From: Winogradskyella aurantiaca
Lineage (GTDB): Bacteria > Bacteroidota > Bacteroidia > Flavobacteriales > Flavobacteriaceae
DNA: 64,000 nt
NCBI RefSeq assembly: GCF_003362725.1
Contig: NZ_QKTV01000004.1
Span: 124,001-188,000 of the forward strand
Direction of reading: 5' to 3'
The translations under genes and the position numbers were made by a program. Of the stretch, positions 58,643 to 64,000 are shown one piece after another. Every line of letters starts with the position of its first letter. Position 1 is the stretch's first letter. The notes under the pieces were generated by a model. The model was given only the letters and a program-made list of their open reading frames with translations, searched no databases and was not told the origin of the DNA.

Positions 58643-59678
58643 ATGATTTATTTGCCAATTGCCCACAGGCGGCATCAATATCTTTTCCGCGAGACCTTCT
58701 CACTGTTACAACAATGTTATGCCGTTCAAGTTCACGAATGTACTCTTGCACTGCAGATTCGTCGGCTTGTTGAAACTCGCCATCATCAATAGGGTTGTAT
58801 TCAATTAGATTAACTTTACTTGGCGCGAACTTACAAAATTGGATTAGTGCATCAATATCTTCTTTTTGATCGTTTATTCCTTGCCAAACCACATATTCAT
58901 AAGTAATACGCTTTTTGGTTTTAGAATACCAATATTCCAAAGAAGACCTAAGGTCATTTAATGGAAAGGTGGCATTGAAAGGCATTATTTGAGTTCTTAC
59001 TTCATCTCTAGCAGAGTGCAAAGACACTGCCAAATTGAACTTGACCTCATCATCAGCCATTTTCCTAATCATTTTTGGAACGCCAGAAGTTGATAATGTG
59101 ATTCGTTTTGGCGACATTCCAAGACCTTCTTTTGAGGTAATCTTATCTATTGCCTTAAGCACATTGTTGTAATTCATTAATGGCTCGCCCATACCCATGA
59201 ATACGATATTAGATAAAGGTCTGTCATGGTATAAGCGACTCTCATTATCAATGGCTACGACCTGATCATAAATCTCGTCAGGGTTAAGATTTCGCATCCG
59301 TTTAAGCCTGGCAGTTGCACAAAATTTACAATCCAAACTGCAACCAACCTGCGAGGAAACGCAAGCTGTAGTTCTTGACTCTGTTGGGATTAAAACCGAT
59401 TCAACCACAAGCCCGTCATAAAGTTTTACAGCATTTTTTATTGTACCATCAAAACTTCGTTGCATAGTATCAACACTGATATGATTAATAACAAAGTTCT
59501 GCTTCAACATGGCTCGCGTTTTGAGTGAAATATTGGTCATATCTTCAAAACTATGAGCTGACTTCTGCCATAACCACTCGTAGACCTGATTCCCCCGAAA
59601 GGCTTTGTCTCCTTGTTTTTGGAAAAACTCTCGGAGCTGGTCCTTTGTTAGTGCCCTAATATCTTTCTTACTATCCAT
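58641..59678 (-). CDS. rlmN: 23S rRNA (adenine2503-C2)/tRNA methyltransferase
   Basis: RlmN is a radical-SAM enzyme that methylates A2503 of 23S rRNA and A37 of some tRNAs. The radical cluster is C-S-L-D-C-K-F-C-A-T-A near residue 113-120, and the methyl-carrier cysteine near the C terminus is in A-A-C-G-Q-L. S-S-Q-V-G is the lead-in, with V-F-M-G-M-G-E-P-L-M-N near residue 158 and an S-L-H-S-A block near 218. The 345-residue length is right. A promoter lies 7 bases before the ATG. Confidence 0.96.
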   Translation of the reverse strand: MDSKKDIRALTKDQLREFFQKQGDKAFRGNQVYEWLWQKSAHSFEDMTNISLKTRAMLKQNFVINHISVDTMQRSFDGTIKNAVKLYDGLVVESVLIPTESRTTACVSSQVGCSLDCKFCATARLKRMRNLNPDEIYDQVVAIDNESRLYHDRPLSNIVFMGMGEPLMNYNNVLKAIDKITSKEGLGMSPKRITLSTSGVPKMIRKMADDEVKFNLAVSLHSARDEVRTQIMPFNATFPLNDLRSSLEYWYSKTKKRITYEYVVWQGINDQKEDIDALIQFCKFAPSKVNLIEYNPIDDGEFQQADESAVQEYIRELERHNIVVTVRRSRGKDIDAACGQLANKS

Positions 59679-59684
59679 TCATTA

Positions 59685-59692
59685 CAAAAATA
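59685..59692 (-). promoter_or_regulatory. -7 box TATTTTTG of rlmN with -33 TTTG
   Basis: Reverse-strand TATTTTTG is exact, 21 bases after a TTTG that is itself part of the T tract ending the queA terminator. Its last base lies 7 bases before the ATG at 59678, giving a very short leader. Confidence 0.65.
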
Positions 59693-59714
59693 GCCATTAC
59701 TTAAACGTATAATC

Positions 59715-59740
59715 AAAAAAGGCCTCTCTATTGAGAAGCC
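59715..59740 (-). terminator. Terminator after queA
   Basis: On the reverse strand GGCTTCTC and GAGAGGCC form an 8-base stem with one mismatch around AATA, followed by TTTTTT. The T tract also carries the -33 element of rlmN. Confidence 0.65.
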
Positions 59741-59760
59741 CTGTTTAAGTTTCTTATTTA

Positions 59761-60810
59761 TTATATGATTAGCATGGCATCACCATAGGAATAGAATCTG
59801 TATTCTTCCTTAACCGCTACATCATAAGCGTGCTTTACAAACTCATGTCCTGCAAAAGCAGAAATCATCATCAGTAAGGTCGACTTTGGAGTATGGAAGT
59901 TAGTAATCATTGAATTGGCAATACTAAAATCATAAGGCGGGAAAATAAACTTGTTAGTCCAGCCTTGGTATGGATTTAAATGCCCGTCTGATGAAACAGA
60001 ACTTTCAATGGTACGCATAGAAGTGGTACCAACAGCACAGACACGCTTTTTATTATCAATTCCATTGTTAACAACATCAGCGGCTCTTTGCCCGATATAA
60101 ATTTCCTCACTGTCCATTTTATGTTTGGACAAGTCTTCTACCTCAACAGGGTTAAATGTTCCAAGACCCACATGCAGTGTTACCTCGGCCATATCAACAC
60201 CTTTAATTTCTAATCGCTTAAGCAAATGTTTAGAGAAATGTAAACCTGCTGTCGGAGCAGCCACTGCACCTTCGTTTTTTGCAAAGATGGTCTGATAGCG
60301 GTCTTCATCTTCCGGTTCAACGTCCCTTTTAATATATTTTGGAAGCGGTGTTTGACCAAGTTCTGTCAATTTATTTCTAAACTCTGAATATGGACCATCG
60401 AATAAAAATCTCAGGGTCCTTCCTCTCGAAGTTGTATTATCAATAACTTCTGCAACCAAAGTTTCATCTTCACCAAAATATAACTTGTTTCCAATTCTAA
60501 TCTTTCTAGCCGGATCAACAAGCACATCCCAAAGACGCTGGTCCTGATTTAATTCTCTTAATAAAAACACTTCAATACGAGCACCAGTTTTTTCTTTGTT
60601 TCCATAAAGTCTAGCTGGAAATACCTTGGTGTTGTTCAGAATCATTACATCACCTTCATTGAAGTAATCAATAACATCTTTAAACAATTTATGCTCTATA
60701 GTTTCATTAGCTCTGTCCAAAACCATCAGTCTAGATTCATCTCTATGCTCAGATGGATACTCAGCTAATAACTCTTCAGGAAGCTTAAAATTAAAGTGTG
60801 ATAATTTCAT
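59761..60810 (-). CDS. queA: tRNA preQ1(34) S-adenosylmethionine ribosyltransferase-isomerase
   Basis: QueA adds the epoxycyclopentanediol part to preQ1 in tRNA wobble position 34. The start is ATG 60808-60810 (349 residues, [19 protein letters not shown]), since the TATATTTG box at 60833-60840 lies 23 bases upstream. A longer frame from 60843 would start at or before the promoter. Motifs are [17 protein letters not shown] near residue 12, [10 protein letters not shown] near residue 46, and G-L-H-F-S-K-H-L and [12 protein letters not shown] in the middle. Other queuosine genes are not in the window. Confidence 0.95.
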   Translation of the reverse strand: MKLSHFNFKLPEELLAEYPSEHRDESRLMVLDRANETIEHKLFKDVIDYFNEGDVMILNNTKVFPARLYGNKEKTGARIEVFLLRELNQDQRLWDVLVDPARKIRIGNKLYFGEDETLVAEVIDNTTSRGRTLRFLFDGPYSEFRNKLTELGQTPLPKYIKRDVEPEDEDRYQTIFAKNEGAVAAPTAGLHFSKHLLKRLEIKGVDMAEVTLHVGLGTFNPVEVEDLSKHKMDSEEIYIGQRAADVVNNGIDNKKRVCAVGTTSMRTIESSVSSDGHLNPYQGWTNKFIFPPYDFSIANSMITNFHTPKSTLLMMISAFAGHEFVKHAYDVAVKEEYRFYSYGDAMLII

Positions 60811-60832
60811 AAAAGGGTATTTTTTGAAGGTG

Positions 60833-60840
60833 CAAATATA
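60833..60840 (-). promoter_or_regulatory. -7 box TATATTTG of queA with -33 TTG
   Basis: Reverse-strand TATATTTG matches exactly, and a TTG at 60862-60864 lies 21 bases upstream, a good -33/-7 pair. It decides the start of queA in favour of the ATG at 60810. Confidence 0.65.
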
Positions 60841-60877
60841 CACTCCTCAGATACCCCTTGTCAAGGAAATAAAGCTT

Positions 60878-62110
60878 TTATTTCATTTGAATACCAAGGA
60901 GGCTCAAATCCCTCCAAAAGTCCGGATAGGACTTAGATACTACATCCTTATCATTTATGTTGATATCTCCTTTTAAGGCCAAGGGTGCAAAAGCCATTGC
61001 CATGCGGTGATCATTATAGGTCTCAATGGTTTGATTTATGATGAACATACTTGAAGTTTCCAATTTGAGACTGTTGTTTGTAATTGAAATATTGGCTCCT
61101 AGTTTGGAAAGTTCATTCTTTAAGGCCACCAAGCGATCAGTTTCTTTGATTTTTAAGGTATGCAATCCTGATAAGTAACATCCCACGTTAAGCCCAAAAC
61201 AAGTTACCACAATGGTCTGAGCGATATCTGGAGCATTCACAAGATTAAGATCTATATGAGTGGATTTTGGTTTTGCTTTTTTATTCAATGTGATTCCCGA
61301 TTCTGTAAAACTAGTCTCAACACCAAAGTGTTTATACACTTCTTGAAGAACAGAATCTCCTTGTAGCGAATTACTAAAGTAATGACTTAAATGGACTTCA
61401 GTATCAACTTCCGAAAGCGCAATCAGACTATAAAAATAGGATGCAGATGACCAGTCTGACTCAATGGTCAAAAGTTTCCTTTCCTCTAATTTTTCTAAAG
61501 GCTTGACAGTTATTAATTGTCCTTCAAATTCGACTTCTACACCAATTTTAGTCAATAATGCCAGGGTCATTTCAATGTAGGGTCGTGAGGTAATATCCCC
61601 TACCAAATGCAACAACAGACCATTTTTAAGTAATGGTGCTATTAGTAGTAAAGCAGATATATACTGACTGCTAACATTAGCACGAAGTTTAACTTCATTA
61701 TTGATTAAGTCACGCCCAACTATTCTTAATGGTGGAAATCCAGAATTTCCTATGTATTCAATTTGAGCCCCAAGACTAGTTAAAGCATCAACAAGGACCT
61801 GGATTGGGCGTTCCTTCATTCGATTAGAACCCGTGAGAGTCACTTCACTCTTATCCAAAACACTGAAATAGGCGGTTAAGAAGCGCATGGCCGTACCGGC
61901 ATGATGAATATCTACCACATCAGAATTATCACTTAAAGCTTTAACTAATAATTGGGTATCGTCGGAATTAGAAAGGTTTTGCAACTCAATTCCTGAATAT
62001 AAGGCTTGAAGAATTAGCGCTCTATTGGATTCACTTTTTGACCCTGTGATCTGGATATCAACCCCAGATTTTAATTTAGAACGACTTAGCTTAATTAAAC
62101 TATTTGACAT
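60878..62110 (-). CDS. aroA: 3-phosphoshikimate 1-carboxyvinyltransferase
   Basis: AroA (410 residues) joins PEP to shikimate-3-phosphate in aromatic amino acid synthesis. The sequence has G-S-K-S-E-S-N-R-A-L near residue 23, G-T-A-M-R-F-L-T near residue 78, S-N-R-M-K-E-R-P near residue 99 and E-T-D-R-L-V-A-L near residue 323. The Asp-rich Y-N-D-H-R-M-A-M-A-F near residue 365 is typical, although the overall sequence is rather divergent. The -7 box is TAGATTTG at 62130-62137. Confidence 0.93.
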   Translation of the reverse strand: MSNSLIKLSRSKLKSGVDIQITGSKSESNRALILQALYSGIELQNLSNSDDTQLLVKALSDNSDVVDIHHAGTAMRFLTAYFSVLDKSEVTLTGSNRMKERPIQVLVDALTSLGAQIEYIGNSGFPPLRIVGRDLINNEVKLRANVSSQYISALLLIAPLLKNGLLLHLVGDITSRPYIEMTLALLTKIGVEVEFEGQLITVKPLEKLEERKLLTIESDWSSASYFYSLIALSEVDTEVHLSHYFSNSLQGDSVLQEVYKHFGVETSFTESGITLNKKAKPKSTHIDLNLVNAPDIAQTIVVTCFGLNVGCYLSGLHTLKIKETDRLVALKNELSKLGANISITNNSLKLETSSMFIINQTIETYNDHRMAMAFAPLALKGDININDKDVVSKSYPDFWRDLSLLGIQMK

Positions 62111-62129
62111 CTCGGATAATAAATAAAAG

Positions 62130-62137
62130 CAAATCTA
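62130..62137 (-). promoter_or_regulatory. -7 box TAGATTTG of aroA over the mazG-like stop codon
   Basis: Reverse-strand TAGATTTG is exact and its TAG is the stop codon of the upstream mazG-like gene (62135-62137). The aroA ATG is 20 bases downstream. Confidence 0.6.
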
Positions 62138-62461
62138 CCTCAATTTGTCATTATTATGATGCCTATCGTGATCTCTTTTAGTCTTGAAATCTAACTTCTT
62201 GTCAAATGCCTCTTGCAGGTTCACACCTGTCTGATTGGCCAAACAAAGCACTACAAATACCACGTCAGCTAATTCCTCTCCTAAATCCTTCTGTTTATCA
62301 CTCTCCTTTTCGCTCTGCTCACCGTAGCGTCGCGCAATAATCCTGGCAACCTCTCCAACCTCCTCGGTGAGTTGCGCCATATTAGTTAGTTCGTTAAAAT
62401 AGCGAACACCATGGTTTTTAATCCATTCATCTACTTGTTTTTGCGCATTTCTTAATTCCAT
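62135..62461 (-). CDS. MazG-like nucleotide pyrophosphohydrolase
   Basis: From the ATG at 62461 the product is 108 residues. An extended frame to 62494 would overlap dtd by 23 bases and is not preferred. The all-alpha MazG signature E-E-V-G-E-V-A-R-I-I-A-R-R near residue 36 and E-E-L-A-D-V-V-F-V near residue 63 supply the metal-binding Glu/Asp. It is a single short domain like the RS21-C6/iMazG group that removes non-canonical dNTPs. It lies 10 bases after dtd. Confidence 0.85.
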   Translation of the reverse strand: MELRNAQKQVDEWIKNHGVRYFNELTNMAQLTEEVGEVARIIARRYGEQSEKESDKQKDLGEELADVVFVVLCLANQTGVNLQEAFDKKLDFKTKRDHDRHHNNDKLR

Positions 62462-62471
62462 AGTTTTTATT

Positions 62472-62924
62472 TTATTCGCGATGTTTGGAATCAACGATAA
62501 TAGTCACCGGCCCATCATTAACTAAATGAACCTGCATATCCGCACCAAAGATACCGCTATATACAGCCTTATTCAAAACAGCTTTCGCTTTAGATAAAAA
62601 ATTATTGTATGTGGATATAGCTACTTCGGGTTTTGCGGATTGAATATAACTTGGACGGTTTCCTTTCTTAGTACTTGCATAAAGAGTGAATTGACTTACA
62701 ACTAAAAGATCGCCACCTAAATCAACTAGGGATTTATTCATGACTCCATTAGAATCATTAAAAATGCGAAGGTTAACGATTTTCCTTAAAATCCAATCTG
62801 AATCCTCTTCAGTGTCATCTACAGCAATACCAAGTAACACTAATAATCCATTCGCTATTTTGGAGTGGCACTTACCGTCGATGCTAACTGACGCCTCTTT
62901 TACGCGCTGAATAACTACTTTCAT
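62472..62924 (-). CDS. dtd: D-aminoacyl-tRNA deacylase
   Basis: Dtd (150 residues) frees D-amino acids and mis-charged glycine from tRNA. The typical motifs are S-Q-F-T-L-Y-A-S near residue 78 and N-D-G-P-V-T-I near residue 136, with the Gly-cis-Pro in the second. The start M-K-V-V-I-Q-R-V-K-E-A-S-V is canonical. It directly abuts rsgA and precedes the mazG-like gene, so the three form an operon-like run. Confidence 0.95.
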   Translation of the reverse strand: MKVVIQRVKEASVSIDGKCHSKIANGLLVLLGIAVDDTEEDSDWILRKIVNLRIFNDSNGVMNKSLVDLGGDLLVVSQFTLYASTKKGNRPSYIQSAKPEVAISTYNNFLSKAKAVLNKAVYSGIFGADMQVHLVNDGPVTIIVDSKHRE

Positions 62925-63869
62925 TTATTCCCAATAATCAGTTCTATATTGTGATTCATCGCCTTCTAAAATTTGCAAATAACTACGATAGCGCGAATAG
63001 GCAATATCATCATTATCCAAAGCTTCTTTAACAGCACACTTAGGTTCTTTTAAATGCAGACAATTATGAAATTTGCATTGGCTCTTCAACTTAAAAAATT
63101 CAGGAAAATAATCGCTTACCTCTTCTCTTTCCATGTCTACAACTCCAAATCCTTTGATACCTGGAGTATCGATGATACTAGCTTCAAAACTCAGATCATA
63201 CATTTCTGCAAATGTTGTAGTATGCTGTCCCTGCATATGTTGGGAAGAAATCTCCTTAGTCTTAAGATTTAATCCCGGTTCAAGTGCATTGATTAAAGAT
63301 GACTTACCAACACCAGAATGACCAGCAAACATATTTACTTTACCAATCATAAGGTTTTTAACCTTAGAAACATTGTGGTTTTCAGTAGCAGAAATCTCAA
63401 TGGTTTTATATCCTATTTTAGAATAAATGTGATTTAAATATTTTAATTCCCCAATGGCATCATCATTGTAAGAATCCAACTTGTTAAACAATAAAATCAC
63501 CTCAATACTATAAGCCTCAGCTGTCACCAAAAAACGGTCTATAAAGCTCGTTAAGGTAGGAGGGTTATTTATTGTGACTAATAAGAATACCTGATCAATA
63601 TTAGCTGCGATAATATGAGTCTGCTTAGATAGGTTAACAGACTTTCTAACTATGTAGTTGCGTCGTTCTTCAATGCGTTTAATAATTCCAGTTTCTACAT
63701 CATTCTTTTTCTCCAGTTCAAAAACCACATGATCGCCAACGGCCACAGGATTAGTGCTTTTAAGTCCCTTTAATCGCAACTTACCTTTCATGCGACACTC
63801 ATAAAACTTACCATTTGAAGTTTTAACTGAATACCAGCTGCCGGTCGATTTATAAACTGTTCCTATCAT
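62925..63869 (-). CDS. rsgA: Ribosome small subunit-dependent GTPase RsgA
   Basis: RsgA (314 residues) is a circularly permuted GTPase acting in 30S maturation. An OB fold covers about 1-70. The GTPase order is G4 (L-F-N-K-L-D near residue 131), then G1 (G-H-S-G-V-G-K-S-S near residue 183), then G3 (D-T-P-G near residue 228), the mark of the permutation. A C-terminal zinc site has C-K-F-H-N-C near residue 263 and a later Cys in P-K-C-A-V. It starts 84 bases from a divergent partial gene. Confidence 0.95.
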   Translation of the reverse strand: MIGTVYKSTGSWYSVKTSNGKFYECRMKGKLRLKGLKSTNPVAVGDHVVFELEKKNDVETGIIKRIEERRNYIVRKSVNLSKQTHIIAANIDQVFLLVTINNPPTLTSFIDRFLVTAEAYSIEVILLFNKLDSYNDDAIGELKYLNHIYSKIGYKTIEISATENHNVSKVKNLMIGKVNMFAGHSGVGKSSLINALEPGLNLKTKEISSQHMQGQHTTTFAEMYDLSFEASIIDTPGIKGFGVVDMEREEVSDYFPEFFKLKSQCKFHNCLHLKEPKCAVKEALDNDDIAYSRYRSYLQILEGDESQYRTDYWE

Positions 63870-63953
63870 AAAAATATCACCTACAAAGAAACAATATTTT
63901 ATATCATATACTTCTATTCTGTAACTTTATGTCTCACTTATAAAACTTTAAAA

Positions 63954-64000
63954 ATGAAACTTAGTCACTTCTTATTTTGCGCGTTGTGCTTTATTAGCCT
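63954..64000 (+). CDS. Partial gene, probable exported protein
   Basis: An ATG at 63954 opens a frame that runs off the window after 15 codons: M-K-L-S-H-F-L-F-C-A-L-C-F-I-S. This is a plausible signal peptide start. A near-match to the -7 box (TAACTTTA at 63921-63928) lies upstream. Nothing more can be said about function. Confidence 0.4.
   Translation, partial: MKLSHFLFCALCFIS

Noticed and set aside
1-64000. tRNA, rRNA, CRISPR arrays, insertion sequences and prophage genes
   Set aside because: None recognised in reading both strands; intergenic gaps are short and no transposase, integrase or repeat-spacer pattern appears.

Overview
The window looks like a chromosomal segment of a marine or environmental member of the Flavobacteriaceae (phylum Bacteroidota). 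The evidence is gliding genes gldB and gldC, a secreted protein with a type IX secretion C-terminal sorting domain, HutU of the Bacteroidota length, a fused alpha/beta E1 of branched-chain 2-oxo acid dehydrogenase, AT-rich DNA, few Shine-Dalgarno sites, and repeated matches to the Bacteroidota -7 promoter box TAnnTTTG. No rRNA, tRNA, CRISPR array, transposase or phage gene was seen, and no stretch over 300 bases lacks a gene.

Layout. 1-4200: a truncated histidine kinase, a mini ExbB/TolQ-like channel, a glycosyltransferase, a GIY-YIG protein, AlkD-like and TPR genes. 4450-7040: a lipoprotein MsrB without zinc cysteines, then an overlapping pair of a histidine-rich DUF4198-type protein and a HupE/UreJ membrane protein, probably a metal uptake module. 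7200-12400: small enzymes (VOC, two methyltransferases, YdhR-like, transglutaminase-like) and hypotheticals. 12400-19060: an AraC regulator with a membrane domain, an HExxH protein, a ferric-reductase-like membrane protein and two zinc metallopeptidases. 19060-25000: paired alpha/beta hydrolases, small secreted proteins, and an operon of ACC deaminase-like enzyme, glucosaminidase-LysM lipoprotein and hemL. 25000-30550: a DUF5522-like protein, hutU, a DUF4136 lipoprotein, SulP and bestrophin. 30600-35740: branched-chain 2-oxo acid dehydrogenase E2, ilvE and fused E1, with a divergent Lrp regulator. 35737-48375: a near gap-free phenylacetyl-CoA degradation operon (paaE A B C D G, a PLP dehydratase, paaH I J Z, an enoyl-CoA hydratase homologue, paaY) behind a TetR gene. 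48450-57470: rhodanese, gldC/gldB, nadE, an atypical response regulator, dnaG, an ECF sigma / membrane protein / beta-barrel operon and a polyprenyl synthase. 57660-64000: a T9SS-sorted protein and housekeeping genes rlmN, queA, aroA, mazG-like, dtd and rsgA.

How the genes work together. The Paa proteins would convert phenylacetyl-CoA through epoxidation, isomerisation to the oxepin, ring opening by PaaZ and beta-oxidation to acetyl-CoA and succinyl-CoA, but the activating ligase PaaK is not here. An 18-bp perfect palindrome just downstream of a good -7 box ahead of paaE is a strong candidate TetR operator. The bkd/ilvE genes feed branched-chain amino acids to acyl-CoAs. Points of most interest: the paa operator, a dehydratase inside the paa operon, PaaZ with an extra C-terminal domain, the histidine-rich metal module, DnaG and MsrB that have lost zinc ligands, a response regulator without its phospho-acceptor Asp, and several promoters lying 4 to 7 nt from start codons. 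Everything is from reading the sequence; no database search was run.
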